DNA of 64,000 nt from Propionigenium maris DSM 9537. Its GTDB lineage: Bacteria > Fusobacteriota > Fusobacteriia > Fusobacteriales > Fusobacteriaceae. The notes under the pieces were generated by a model. It did no database searches. It was not told the DNA's origin and worked only from the letters and a program-made list of their open reading frames with translations. The stretch lies in the NCBI RefSeq assembly GCF_027925155.1, contig NZ_BSDY01000008.1, positions 62,001 through 126,000 on the forward strand. Direction: 5' to 3'. The translations under genes were made by a program, and so were the position numbers. This document shows positions 26,530 through 36,012 of this stretch, piece by piece. The number at the start of each line of letters is the position of its first letter. Position 1 is the first letter of the stretch.

Positions 26530-27561
26530 ATGAATTTACTGATAACGATATTTATTTTAGGAATAATAATATTTATACATGAGTTGGGGCACTTCTTGAC
26601 GGCTAAATACTTTAAGATGCCTGTTGCGGAGTTTGCCATAGGGATGGGGCCTAAGATCTATTCCCATGAAACCCTTGAAACAACCTACTCCATAAGGGCT
26701 ATTCCCATTGGAGGTTTTGTAAATATAGAGGGAATGGAAGTGGAGAGCAAGGTAAAGGACGGATTTAACAGCAAGCCTCCTATAGCAAGGTTTATAGTTC
26801 TTTTTGCAGGGGTGTTTATGAACTTTATCCTGGCCCTTGTGATTATCTATGGGATGGTAGTTGCCAGCGGAAAGGTAATACAGAATGAAGAGGCAGTTGT
26901 TGGAAATGTCATGGAGCAGTCCAAAGCCTATAATGTCCTTCAAAAGGGAGACGAGATCCTGGAGATAAATAACAGGAGTATAGATAAGTGGGATGAGATC
27001 CTTGGAGTAGTCAGGGAGGAGATAAGGAAGGAGGGGGACACCCTCAAGATGGTGGTTTTAAGGGGAGATGAAAATGTAGCTCTTGAGATAGAACCCTACT
27101 ATGACGAGGAAAGGAAGCAGCCTATAATAGGAATACTTCCCGACTATTCAGTGGAAAAGTATGGATTGGCAGAGGGGTTCAAGGTAACGGGAACTACCTT
27201 TGTGGATATCTTTGCCCAGACTCTGAACGGTCTGAAGATGCTGGTAACTGGTAAGGTCAAGGCAGATGAGGTGACCGGACCTGTGGGAATGATAAAGGTC
27301 GTGGAGCAGGCAAGTAAGGGGGGAGCTCTTCTTCTTGTGTGGTTAACGGCAGTTTTATCTGTAAATATAGGAATATTTAATCTGCTGCCCTTCCCGGCTC
27401 TTGACGGGGGAAGGATAGTGTTTGTGGTACTGGAGCTTCTGGGAGTAAATGTTAACAAGAAGCTGGAGGAGAGGCTGCATATGGCAGGTATGATAATCCT
27501 TCTGGGACTTATCCTGCTTATTACCATGAATGATGTGAGTAATATGTTTATAAGAAAGTAA
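26530..27561 (+). CDS. rseP: site-2 zinc metalloprotease RseP
   Basis: 343 residues. Intramembrane protease with HELGH at residues 17-21 in the first membrane segment, a single PDZ domain (about 110-200), and NLLPFPALDGGR carrying the third zinc ligand; the last segment is a C-terminal membrane helix. RseP cleaves anti-sigma factors and signal-peptide remnants. One PDZ domain rather than the tandem two of E. coli gives the shorter length seen in Gram-positives and Fusobacteria. GGAGGAAGG just precedes the ATG. In other genomes it follows dxr or cdsA directly; here it is displaced. Confidence 0.96.
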   Translation: MNLLITIFILGIIIFIHELGHFLTAKYFKMPVAEFAIGMGPKIYSHETLETTYSIRAIPIGGFVNIEGMEVESKVKDGFNSKPPIARFIVLFAGVFMNFILALVIIYGMVVASGKVIQNEEAVVGNVMEQSKAYNVLQKGDEILEINNRSIDKWDEILGVVREEIRKEGDTLKMVVLRGDENVALEIEPYYDEERKQPIIGILPDYSVEKYGLAEGFKVTGTTFVDIFAQTLNGLKMLVTGKVKADEVTGPVGMIKVVEQASKGGALLLVWLTAVLSVNIGIFNLLPFPALDGGRIVFVVLELLGVNVNKKLEERLHMAGMIILLGLILLITMNDVSNMFIRK

Positions 27562-27607
27562 GTGTAATGAAGTTTAGAAGAGATTTTTAGATAAAAGGGT
27601 GGATAAG

Positions 27608-28882
27608 ATGCAAAATATAAAGAATATGAAGCTGTGGTATCCCTATGCACAGATGAAGACCAAGGAAGAGAACTTCCACGTGGAGAGTGCCAAGGGAACT
27701 AAGATAAAGATAAAGGGTGGAAATGAACTGATAGATGGTGTAGCTTCCTGGTGGTGTGCCTGTCACGGATACAGCAACCATGAACTGAATATGGCCGCTA
27801 TGGAGCAGATGGAGAAGTTTTCCCATGTAATGCTGGGGGGGCTTACTCATGATCCGGCCAAGGATCTGGCGGAACTTCTGGTAGATATAACTCCAGAGGG
27901 ATTAAACCACGTATTCTTCTCGGACAGCGGATCGGTGGGGGTAGAGGTATCCCTGAAGATGGCCATCCAGTACTTCCACAACAAGGGGTATGAAAAGAAG
28001 TCTAAGTTTGTGGGGCTGAAGAATGCCTACCACGGAGATACATTTAAGGCCATGGAGGTGGGGGATGACCCAGACTTCCACGGGGCATTTTCCAAGGTGT
28101 TTAAGGATGCCTACCATATAGATCCTCCAAGAAGGGGATATGATGTAACTGAAACCGAGGTAGAGGAGGATATAGCCAAGCTGGAGGAGGTTCTTGCAGA
28201 GAAGCATGATGAGATAGCAGCTTTTATAGTGGAGCCGCTAATTCAGGCAGCGGGAGGATTTAACTTCTACAGCCCAAGGTATCTGGAGAGAGCCAGGGAG
28301 GTCTGCGACAAGTATGATGTACTCCTAATCTTTGATGAGGTAGCAACGGGGTTTGGAAGAACCGGTAAGCTCTTCGCTGTAAACCATACAAATATCGTTC
28401 CCGACATAATGATCCTGGGGAAGGCTCTTACTGGAGGGTATCTGGGACATGCAGCTACTGTGGCTTCTACAAAAGTATTTGAAGCTTTCTATTCAGATGA
28501 TCCAGAGCACGCCTTCATGCACGGGCCTACATATATGGGGAACCCCATAACATGTGCTGTGGCACTGAAGAGTTTTGAGATATTTAAGAGGGACAACTAC
28601 CTGGAGAGGATAGCCAAGATTGAAAGGTACCTAGTGGAGAGGTTTGAGGAGATAGAGTCTGATCTTATAGATTCCAAGAGGGTATTTGGAGTTACTGGTG
28701 TAGTCGAGGTAAAGGACTCCAAGGATCTTAAGGGGTTCCAGAAGTTTGCCTATGACAGGGGAGTATGGCTGAGACCCTTTGGGAATTACATGTATACTAT
28801 GCCACCTTATATAGTAGAGGAAGATGAGATGGGTAGGATAGTGGATGTAATGAAGGAATGGTTTGATCAAAGGAAAAACTAG
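27608..28882 (+). CDS. bioA: adenosylmethionine-8-amino-7-oxononanoate aminotransferase
   Basis: 424 residues. PLP-dependent class III aminotransferase of biotin synthesis (KAPA to DAPA using S-adenosylmethionine). LWYPYAQMK near the N-terminus, DGVASWWCACHGYSN, the HVFFSDSGSVGVEVSLKMA cofactor loop, IFDEVATGFGRTG and the Schiff-base Lys in ILGKALTGGYLGHAATVA fit BioA. I start at ATG 27608 with AAAGGGTGG upstream, rather than at 27599. No other bio gene is visible, so this may be an isolated pathway gene or a relative with shifted specificity. Confidence 0.9.
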   Translation: MQNIKNMKLWYPYAQMKTKEENFHVESAKGTKIKIKGGNELIDGVASWWCACHGYSNHELNMAAMEQMEKFSHVMLGGLTHDPAKDLAELLVDITPEGLNHVFFSDSGSVGVEVSLKMAIQYFHNKGYEKKSKFVGLKNAYHGDTFKAMEVGDDPDFHGAFSKVFKDAYHIDPPRRGYDVTETEVEEDIAKLEEVLAEKHDEIAAFIVEPLIQAAGGFNFYSPRYLERAREVCDKYDVLLIFDEVATGFGRTGKLFAVNHTNIVPDIMILGKALTGGYLGHAATVASTKVFEAFYSDDPEHAFMHGPTYMGNPITCAVALKSFEIFKRDNYLERIAKIERYLVERFEEIESDLIDSKRVFGVTGVVEVKDSKDLKGFQKFAYDRGVWLRPFGNYMYTMPPYIVEEDEMGRIVDVMKEWFDQRKN

Positions 28883-28890
28883 TGTAAAGG

Positions 28891-28930
28891 TTCAGTATTT
28901 CAGAGTTATCTGGGATGCTGAATTTTTTTT
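28891..28930 (+). terminator. intrinsic terminator of bioA
   Basis: Fourteen-position stem from TTCAGTATTTCAGA with three G-U wobbles, GTTA loop, then T8. Confidence 0.85.
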
Positions 28931-28954
28931 AGAAAAAATATAACTTTTTCAGGG

Positions 28955-29221
28955 GAGGTTTCGACTAATAGTTTATAGAAGGAAGGGTAGTAGTTTAGAT
29001 GATTTAAATTAAAAATATTTTAAGTAAAAAAGTTTAAACTATTACCTCTGAACTTACGACTAAAAGACGTAAGATTTAAGATATTTCTTTTTCATAATTG
29101 CCTGCCCCTAGGGCAGGCATCTCCCAAATTAATATTGAAAAGAATAGTAAGACTTGAATAGTTATTTGTAATTTCTTTTTCATAAGTCCGCTTCATAGTG
29201 AAGCGGACTCTCCTTTTTTTT
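28955..29221. repeat. cluster of inverted repeats between bioA and tetR
   Basis: No gene. A long-range inverted repeat (TAATAGTTTA 28966-28975 with TAAACTATTA 29035-29044, plus GAGG/CCTC outside), a CTTACG/CGTAAG hairpin (29053-29073), then two hairpins in tandem, each preceded by TTTCTTTTTCATAA: TGCCTGCCC-CTA-GGGCAGGCA (29099-29119) and AGTCCGCTTCA-TAG-TGAAGCGGACT (29185-29209). The second is followed by CTCC and T9 and works as a terminator. Flanks are conserved while stems differ. Confidence 0.6.
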
Positions 29222-29327
29222 GGAGTAAATTTTATGCCAAAACCCTTTATCTTTAAAGGATTAGAAGAGAGAGTGGTAGCCAAGACCTTAAATGAAAATT
29301 AAAATTAAAAGGAAAGAATTCATTTGA

Positions 29328-29376
29328 TTGACTTGCCGGTCATTTTTTGTTAGTATAGTTTTGACTCGTCGGTCAA
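29328..29376 (+). promoter_or_regulatory. tetR-efflux promoter with two operators
   Basis: TTGACT (29328-29333), 17-bp spacer, extended -10 TGTTAGTAT. Two 16-bp sites of form TTGAC-N6-GTCAA: the first (29328-29343, last base changed) covers the -35, the second (29361-29376, perfect) covers the start region. They are 33 bp apart, on about the same helix face. Likely bound by the TetR product (autoregulation, inferred). Confidence 0.75.
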
Positions 29377-29393
29377 TATGGGAGGTTTTAATT

Positions 29394-30026
29394 GTGAACA
29401 GTAAGAAGGAGAGGCTTATAAAGGCCGGAATGTTTTATTTTTCCATAAATGGAATAGCGGCTACAAGAGTTGAAGATATAACTAAGAAGGCGGGAGTTGC
29501 CAAGGGGACTTTTTATACCTACTTTTCAAGCAAGGAGGATCTTCTGGAGGATATAATGGTTCAGAAGATGGAGAAGTATGTGGGGCTCTTTAATGATCTG
29601 AGGACTTCAGGACTGGACTTTGAAGGAAAGGTAAAGATGTATCTGAGGGAGAGGTTTAACAGGTTTGTGGAGGATCCAAAACTCTTCTACATGATCCTAA
29701 GTCTGAGAAGAACCGGGGAGATAATGCTCCTTAAATTTCTCAGGGAGAAGCTGGGGAGAAGGGGAGACAAGCTCATAAAGGAGTTTTTTAATGAAAATAT
29801 AGAGGAGATAAAGGAGGAGTATAGAGGGGAGCTAGATATAATACTTCCCTCTATTATGGCGGCACTATTTTCCTATCAAGATATAATGGCTGAAAGAGTA
29901 AGGATAGAGGTCAAGGATGAGGAGGACTATGAAAGGATAAGTAAGATCCTAAAGAGAGTGGATATAGAGAAGTATATAGATCAGTTTTATAATTTAAACA
30001 TAAAGGCAATGGTTAAGGAGGATTAG
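29394..30026 (+). CDS. TetR family repressor of efflux operon
   Basis: 210 residues. The N-terminal helix-turn-helix has the TetR pattern KERLIKAGMFYFSINGIAATRVEDITKKAGVAKGTFYTYFSSKEDLL (residues about 4-50), here split by a normal recognition helix. The C-terminal ligand domain is helical and variable. GTG start at 29394, 7 bases after GGGAGGT; the longer frame begins inside the operator. Its stop is directly followed by the ATG of the TolC gene, so it heads a four-gene efflux operon and probably represses it. Confidence 0.93.
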   Translation: MNSKKERLIKAGMFYFSINGIAATRVEDITKKAGVAKGTFYTYFSSKEDLLEDIMVQKMEKYVGLFNDLRTSGLDFEGKVKMYLRERFNRFVEDPKLFYMILSLRRTGEIMLLKFLREKLGRRGDKLIKEFFNENIEEIKEEYRGELDIILPSIMAALFSYQDIMAERVRIEVKDEEDYERISKILKRVDIEKYIDQFYNLNIKAMVKED

Positions 30027-31292
30027 ATGAAGAAGTTAGTTTTAACAATGCTGATTTTATCCATAAACTTAGTCTCTCTGGGAGCACCAATTAAGCTTAC
30101 CCTGGAAGAGGCCATAGAGATGGCATATAAAAACAGCTACACCCTGAGAAATGCAGATATTGATCTGACTAACTCCAACCTTCAGGTAAGGGAAGCCTAC
30201 AAGGAAGCTCTGCCTAAGCTAGATTACAGCGGAAGGTTTGACAGGAACGCAGAGGAGATCTATGGTGACACTGGGGACAAGAGAAAAACCAGATACTCCC
30301 ACAATGTAGAGCTGGTACAGCCCCTATATCGTGGTGGAACTATCGGAGCTGGAATAGATGCAGCTAAGAGCATAAATGAGAGGTCTATCTATGAGTATGA
30401 CAATACCAAGAACGATCTCAGGCTACTTATTATAGAGAAGTACATTACCATACTTCAGCTAAATGAGAGTAAAGAAGTGTTTGAAAAGTCTCTGAAGGAA
30501 GTAGAGGAGCAGTATAACAGAGCCAACAGAAAGTATGAGCTCAAGCTTATTGCGAAATCCGAGGTACTTCCATTCAGAACAAGGGTGATAAACAACAGAA
30601 CCAGCATAATAGAGACGGAAAACAGGATTAAGATAGTAGAGGTAGAGCTGAAAAATGAGCTGGGAATATCCAGAGATGTGGAGATAAAGCTGATTCCTAT
30701 AGATAACAAGAGGTATGATCTTGACCTTGTAGACCTGGACGCAGATGTTAAGTTTGCAAGGGTGAACAACAAGGACTCCAAGATAGCCCAGCTGAATGTA
30801 GAGATAGCAAAGGCTGAGGAAGCAGCAGCCAGAGCCAAGTTTCTCCCAGAGGTGGATTACAGGTTTGGTTATGGCTCAGAGGATTCAAGGTTTGATGACT
30901 CTGGGGATGACTGGCAGTGGAATACAGGGGTAACGGTAAGCATGAACCTCTTCTCCTTTGGTCAGGATATGGATGCCTATGAGAGAGCCAAGAACAATAC
31001 TACTAAATCTGAGAATCTAGAGGCCAGAGCAAGGGATGATATAGAGGTAGAGGTAAGAAGCTTCTATCTGGACCTTATAAGACTGGAGGGGACTGTAGAT
31101 GAACAGGTAGCAGCAGTGGAGTCTGCTCAGGAGAACCTGAACCTGGAGAGAAGAAGGTATGAGAGCGGACTTACAGATGTAATAGATTTCCTACAGATAG
31201 AAAATGTTCTGAGGGAAGCGGAGCTGGCGCTTATTCAGGCACAGCTTGATTACTACTTAGCATATGAGAGATATAAAGATTCATTGAGATAG
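30027..31292 (+). CDS. TolC family outer-membrane efflux protein
   Basis: 421 residues with a signal peptide (KKLVLTMLILSINLVSLGA). The mature part begins KLTLEEAIEMAYKNSYTLRNADIDL, the usual TolC N-terminus, and continues as two helical repeats with long coiled coils; a similar repeat near residue 255 (KIAQLNVEIAKAEEAAARAKFLPEVDYRFGYG) leads into the second barrel half. It forms the outer-membrane exit duct of the pump encoded by the next two genes. AAGGAGG lies within the end of tetR; ATG directly abuts the TAG. Confidence 0.93.
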   Translation: MKKLVLTMLILSINLVSLGAPIKLTLEEAIEMAYKNSYTLRNADIDLTNSNLQVREAYKEALPKLDYSGRFDRNAEEIYGDTGDKRKTRYSHNVELVQPLYRGGTIGAGIDAAKSINERSIYEYDNTKNDLRLLIIEKYITILQLNESKEVFEKSLKEVEEQYNRANRKYELKLIAKSEVLPFRTRVINNRTSIIETENRIKIVEVELKNELGISRDVEIKLIPIDNKRYDLDLVDLDADVKFARVNNKDSKIAQLNVEIAKAEEAAARAKFLPEVDYRFGYGSEDSRFDDSGDDWQWNTGVTVSMNLFSFGQDMDAYERAKNNTTKSENLEARARDDIEVEVRSFYLDLIRLEGTVDEQVAAVESAQENLNLERRRYESGLTDVIDFLQIENVLREAELALIQAQLDYYLAYERYKDSLR

Positions 31293-31304
31293 CGGGAGGA
31301 AGAG

Positions 31305-32384
31305 ATGAAAAAAGCGTTACTACTGATAATGGTGATATTATCCCTGGGTGCTTGTGGAAAGGCAGAGAAGGGAAAGGGGACAGCCCCTGCAACGGAAAAG
31401 GAAGAGGCATATAAGTCCGTAAGGGTAGAGGAGATAAAGAAGAGGGATATAGTAAGAAATGATATATCTAGTGGTATTATAGATCCAATAAATGAAGTGG
31501 CTCAGGTAACCGAAACAGGGGGAGATATAGTAGAGATAAACTATAGAAACGGTGACAGGGTGAAGGCTGGAGATATAATCATAAGGCTCAGGGATCAGAA
31601 TGTATCCTCAACATACTTAAGTGCAGAGGCAGACCTTATCTCAGCCAAGTCCGACTACGAGACAAAGGAGATAAACTTTAAAAAGTTTGAAAAACTCTAT
31701 GCAGAGAACCTTATATCTGAGGATGAGTTCTTAAGCGTGAGAAATGCCTATAACCAGAGTAGAAGTACTCTGAAGATGACTGAAGCTAACTATATGAAGG
31801 TTAAGGAGGACTATGATAACCTTACAATGAGAGCCAAGATATCTGGAGTAGTGACAGACATGGATGTAAAGCTCTATGAGAAGATAGCCAAGGATAAAAA
31901 GATATTTACAGTTGTAGATGACACCATCATGAGGATAAATACAGCAGTTTCCGGGGGAGAGGTTAATAGCCTTAAAGTTGGTGGAAAGGCTATAATCGCT
32001 CCAGAGGGAATGTATGAGGATTATGAAGGGACGGTTTATGAGATAAACCCAGTGGCAGATCCTGTAAGTAAGAAGTTTGCTGTTAAGATAGAGCTTCCCA
32101 ATAAGAGTGGTGAGCTGAAGAAGGGTATGTACTCAAGGGTAACTATCCAGACAGGTGAGAGAGAGGGATTTGTTGTTCCCCTTGAATCTGTAGTGGTAAA
32201 GGATCTCTACTCATATATCTTTATAGAAGAGGATGGTAAGGCCAAGCAGGTAAGGATTCAGAGGGGATACTCTCAGCCTAGAAGTGTAGAGGTTATAAGC
32301 AATGAGCTGCCGGATAACTTTAATGTGGTAGTAGAGGGACAATTTTTACTGGAAGATAAGGATAATCTGAAGGTGCTGGATTAA
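31305..32384 (+). CDS. RND efflux periplasmic adaptor (MFP), lipoprotein
   Basis: 359 residues. Lipobox LGAC with Cys17, so lipid-anchored. Order: beta-barrel part, barrel-sandwich/lipoyl half (GGDIVEINYRNGDRVKAGDIII), alpha-hairpin (SAEADLISAKSDYETKEINFKKFEKLYAENLISEDEF), second lipoyl half (MRAKISGVVTDMDVKLYEKIAKDK), then the barrel and membrane-proximal domain (LKKGMYSRVTIQTGERE...VPLESVV). It links the RND pump to TolC across the periplasm. GGGAGG upstream; 12 bases after the TolC gene. Confidence 0.93.
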   Translation: MKKALLLIMVILSLGACGKAEKGKGTAPATEKEEAYKSVRVEEIKKRDIVRNDISSGIIDPINEVAQVTETGGDIVEINYRNGDRVKAGDIIIRLRDQNVSSTYLSAEADLISAKSDYETKEINFKKFEKLYAENLISEDEFLSVRNAYNQSRSTLKMTEANYMKVKEDYDNLTMRAKISGVVTDMDVKLYEKIAKDKKIFTVVDDTIMRINTAVSGGEVNSLKVGGKAIIAPEGMYEDYEGTVYEINPVADPVSKKFAVKIELPNKSGELKKGMYSRVTIQTGEREGFVVPLESVVVKDLYSYIFIEEDGKAKQVRIQRGYSQPRSVEVISNELPDNFNVVVEGQFLLEDKDNLKVLD

Positions 32385-32394
32385 GGAGAGATAG

Positions 32395-35300
32395 ATGACA
32401 ATATCAGAATTTTCAATAAAACGTCCTGTAACTACCATGATGATAATCATCTCCATGGTAGTACTGGGGGTAATGACATTAACAAACCTAAAGGCAGAGA
32501 GACTGCCTAAGTTTAATATACCAGTGGCATCCATAACCACAACCTGGACGGGAGCATCCCCAGAGGATATGGAAAAGCTGGTGACATATGAGATAGAGGA
32601 TGCCCTTTCATCTGTAGAGGGTATCACAAGGGTAACCACTGAATCAACTATGGGAAGATCCCAGATTATAGTTGAGTTCAGATATGGTGAGGATATAGAT
32701 AGTAAGGTAAATGATCTGGTAACTGAGGTAAGTAGAATCAGAGCTGACCTGCCAGATGATATAGACGAGCCGAGGATAAGAAAGAGCGGATCCTCTGGAG
32801 ATATGGTAATGATGCTCAGTATCACAGGAGAGGATCAGATTCAGCTGAAGAGTTTTGCAGAAAATGTTGTAAAACCAAGGTTTGAAAGGATAGACGGAGC
32901 TGGTGAGATCTCCATAAGGGGAGGATTTGAAAAGGAGATCCTTATAGAGATAGATCCCGATAAACTGGAAGGGTATGGACTGAATATAACGGATATCTAT
33001 AACCTTGTAAGAAATGCCAGTGTAAATTTCCCTGCAGGATATATAAGGGAGGGGGACAAGGAGTTCCTTGTGAGGGTCTTTGGTGAAGCTGAAACCCTGG
33101 AGGAGATGAGAAGCATCGTAGTAAAAAATGATGGTGCTCAGACCCTTTTCCTGACAGATGTGGCAGATGTAAGGATCGATGTAAAGGACAGGGAGGACTA
33201 CGGAAGAACCAATGGTAGGGACAACGTTATTATCTGGGTACAGAAGTCGGATACAGGAAATATCCTGGATATAGCGGATACAGTAAAGGAGGAGTTAGTT
33301 GAGCTGGAGCCCCTTCTGCCAGAGGGAGCAGGTTTTGAGATAAACGTAGATTCCTCCACAGATGTAGTAAACTCTATAAACTCAGTGAAAAACAATGCCA
33401 TGACCGGTCTTGTTCTGGCATCGATAATTCTTTTTGTCTTCCTGAAGGACCTGAGAGCTACTATAGTTATTGCCATATCTATACCAGTATCGGTAATAGC
33501 AACATTTAGTATGTTTGGTGCCAAGGGGATGTCCCTTAACCTGATCTCCCTTATGGGACTTTCCCTGGGAGTGGGAATGCTGGTGGACAACTCCATTGTA
33601 GTGCTGGACAACATCTTCAGACACTTGACGGAACTGAAGAAGCCTAGGATGGAAGCAGCCTCTGACGGAGCATCGGAGATGGTGGTACCTATTATAGCTT
33701 CCACAGCTACAACGGTAGCAGTATTCCTTCCCATTGTAATAAGGGAGGGGCTGGCAAAGGAGATATTCCACGATATGTCCTATTCAATAGCCTTCTCACT
33801 GCTGGCATCCCTAATAGTTGCCGTAACCTTTGTACCTATGGTCTGCAGCAGAATACTTAGATCGGATAGGAAGCTGGATGCAGAGGGGAAGGTAATAAAG
33901 GGGGTAAAGGAGGTATATACAAAGCTTCTGAGAAAAGCCCTGAGATTTAGAGTAGTAACTATAGTTATAACTATTCTTCTCTTTGTAGGAATCGTAGGAA
34001 CTGGAGTAAAGACAGTAGGAGGAGGATTCTTCCCTACTACAGATGACGGAGTCTATACAATAGTTGGAGATATGCCGAGTGGAATGGATGTAGCTAAGGT
34101 AAACAGGATAGCCCAGGTATTTGAAGAGGCAGCCGCTAACCACCCGGCAACTAAGATCTATACTACATCTGTATCCAAGGATGTAACAACGGTGGTAGTG
34201 AATATAGGAACCCCAAGTGAAAGGGAGCTAGATGTAAGTATATTTGATGTAGTTAGAGATATCAGAAGGGAACTTACTGGAAAGGTTCCCGATGTAAACC
34301 TGATAGTGCTTCCTAAGTTTGTAAGGGGAGCAGGAAGCAGCGACATGAGCCTGATACTGAAATCCGATGATGTACTTCAAATGGAAAGCTACGCAAGGGA
34401 GATTCAGAGAAGGATGGAAACAACTCCGGGACTTACCGATGTAACCAACTCCATGCTGGGAGGAAACCCGGAAGCCAGACTTATTCTGGACAGAAAGAAA
34501 CTGGAATACTATGGAATAAAGGTGACGGACCTGACCTTTGCTGTAAGTTATCAGATAAGGGGAGGAACACCTGTAACCATAAAGACTGGTAACGATGAGC
34601 TGGATGTAACTGTACAGCTGAAGAAGAAGTACAGGGAATCCACAGACCTCCTTATGGATGCAAGGATAGCAACTGGAGATGGAGGATCTGTAAAGCTTAG
34701 GGATATAGCTACCCTTGAGATAGTAGAGGGAGCAGCAGGTATAGAGAAGGAAGACAGAATCAGAATGATAGAGCTTCAGGCAAATACAGTGGGAGAGATG
34801 GACCTTGTAAATGCCCAGAGAGCTGTGGAAAAGATAATAGATGATCTAAACCTTCCTAGAAGTGTTACCTACTCCTTCGGTGGAGACGGAAAGGACCTTC
34901 AGGATGTAATGGGACAGCTGATATTTGCATTTATGGTAGCTATCTTCCTTATCTACTTTATTCTGGCAGCGCAGTTTGAGTCATATATTCTTCCATTTAT
35001 AGTAATGGGATCTGTTCCACTGTCTGTAATAGGAGTGTATGCAGGGCTTATGCTTACTGGAGAGGATACCAACGTAATGGTATTTGTAGGTATAATAATG
35101 CTGGCAGGTATCGTGGTAAACAATGCCATTGTACTTATCGACTATATGAACCTTCTTAAAGCTCGTGGGATAACTGGAAATGAAGCTATTATGGAAGCAG
35201 GAAGAACGAGACTTAGACCTATTATAATGACAACTATGACAACGGTATTTGGAATGATGCCACTTGCCTTTGGAATAGGTCAGGGAAGTGAGATGTATAA

Positions 35301-35478
35301 GGGGATGGCCATAGCGGTAATATTCGGGCTGACCTTCTCAACACTTCTGACACTGGTATTCATACCAGTTCTATACTCTATTTACAACGGTGCCCTGGAG
35401 AGGGTAGAGGTCTTTAGAAAAAGAAAAGCCCAAGCAAAATCAGAGCTGAAGATAGAGCTTGAGGGAGAGAGGGACTAG
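32395..35478 (+). CDS. RND family efflux transporter permease
   Basis: 1027-residue proton-driven pump of the AcrB/MexB superfamily. Begins SIKRPVTTMMIII (first membrane helix), two large periplasmic loops and 12 membrane segments. Membrane helix 4 has GVGMLVDNSIVVLDN, keeping one of the two proton-relay Asp (Asp398) with Asn next to it, as in many non-AcrB RND clades. A late-helix FGMMPLAFG segment follows. Substrates cannot be told; TetR control and the PG0541-type partner downstream suggest hydrophobic compounds or lipids. Ten bases after the adaptor gene; terminator after the stop. Confidence 0.95.
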   Translation: MTISEFSIKRPVTTMMIIISMVVLGVMTLTNLKAERLPKFNIPVASITTTWTGASPEDMEKLVTYEIEDALSSVEGITRVTTESTMGRSQIIVEFRYGEDIDSKVNDLVTEVSRIRADLPDDIDEPRIRKSGSSGDMVMMLSITGEDQIQLKSFAENVVKPRFERIDGAGEISIRGGFEKEILIEIDPDKLEGYGLNITDIYNLVRNASVNFPAGYIREGDKEFLVRVFGEAETLEEMRSIVVKNDGAQTLFLTDVADVRIDVKDREDYGRTNGRDNVIIWVQKSDTGNILDIADTVKEELVELEPLLPEGAGFEINVDSSTDVVNSINSVKNNAMTGLVLASIILFVFLKDLRATIVIAISIPVSVIATFSMFGAKGMSLNLISLMGLSLGVGMLVDNSIVVLDNIFRHLTELKKPRMEAASDGASEMVVPIIASTATTVAVFLPIVIREGLAKEIFHDMSYSIAFSLLASLIVAVTFVPMVCSRILRSDRKLDAEGKVIKGVKEVYTKLLRKALRFRVVTIVITILLFVGIVGTGVKTVGGGFFPTTDDGVYTIVGDMPSGMDVAKVNRIAQVFEEAAANHPATKIYTTSVSKDVTTVVVNIGTPSERELDVSIFDVVRDIRRELTGKVPDVNLIVLPKFVRGAGSSDMSLILKSDDVLQMESYAREIQRRMETTPGLTDVTNSMLGGNPEARLILDRKKLEYYGIKVTDLTFAVSYQIRGGTPVTIKTGNDELDVTVQLKKKYRESTDLLMDARIATGDGGSVKLRDIATLEIVEGAAGIEKEDRIRMIELQANTVGEMDLVNAQRAVEKIIDDLNLPRSVTYSFGGDGKDLQDVMGQLIFAFMVAIFLIYFILAAQFESYILPFIVMGSVPLSVIGVYAGLMLTGEDTNVMVFVGIIMLAGIVVNNAIVLIDYMNLLKARGITGNEAIMEAGRTRLRPIIMTTMTTVFGMMPLAFGIGQGSEMYKGMAIAVIFGLTFSTLLTLVFIPVLYSIYNGALERVEVFRKRKAQAKSELKIELEGERD

Positions 35479-35501
35479 GGTGTGAATCACCTAAAAAGAA
35501 G

Positions 35502-35531
35502 AAGGGAAGGGGAGGACCTCTTCCCTTTTTC
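35502..35531 (+). terminator. intrinsic terminator after RND gene
   Basis: GGGAAGGGG-AGGA-CCTCTTCCC stem with T5; the PG0541-type gene lies beyond and may be expressed by read-through. Confidence 0.8.
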
Positions 35532-35605
35532 ATAAATAGACTTTGTTAAGAGAGAAGTTTAGAGTATATTAGATACTAACTATTGAATTTTATGGGGGGA
35601 TAGTT

Positions 35606-35911
35606 ATGGTGGAGTATAAGCAGTTTAAGATTGTATTTGACACTGCTCTCGAGAGGGATCTGCTAAAGATACTAGAGGAGGAGAAGATAGAGCAGTATCA
35701 GATATTCCCCGGACTGAAGGGTTCCTGGGAGAAGGAAAAAAAACACTTAAATACCCATGTCTGGCCTGGAACAGACAGTGTACTGGTACTTATAGTGGAG
35801 AAGAACATAGCTGAAAGATTGCTGGAAAAGTACAAAAGGCTAAAGAATGAAATGGATTATTACATTACTTTTAAGATAATAGTTCAGCCTGTGGACGTAT
35901 ATGTGCCATAG
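35606..35911 (+). CDS. PG0541-family transporter-associated protein
   Basis: 101 residues, small ferredoxin-like alpha/beta fold by pattern, with FDTALERDLLKILEEEKIEQYQIFPGLKGSWEKEKKHLNTHVWPGTDSVL, which matches the small proteins encoded at the ends of some RND operons. It may have a PII-like sensory or assembly role; function is not established. GGGGGG precedes the ATG. Lies 127 bases after the RND gene beyond a terminator, so probably linked by read-through or its own promoter. Confidence 0.8.
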   Translation: MVEYKQFKIVFDTALERDLLKILEEEKIEQYQIFPGLKGSWEKEKKHLNTHVWPGTDSVLVLIVEKNIAERLLEKYKRLKNEMDYYITFKIIVQPVDVYVP

Positions 35912-36012
35912 GAACGTAAAGAACACATGTGAAAAAAAAGTAAAAAGTGTATCAAAAAGAAATTTTAATACTTAATGTGTTATCATTTTTAACAATATTT
36001 TTTTTAAGAGTA

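Noticed and set aside
29092-29283. 63-codon minus-strand frame in the hairpin cluster
   Set aside because: Made of the tandem hairpin units; the repeated YEKEI segment comes from the duplicated flank, not from a conserved protein.
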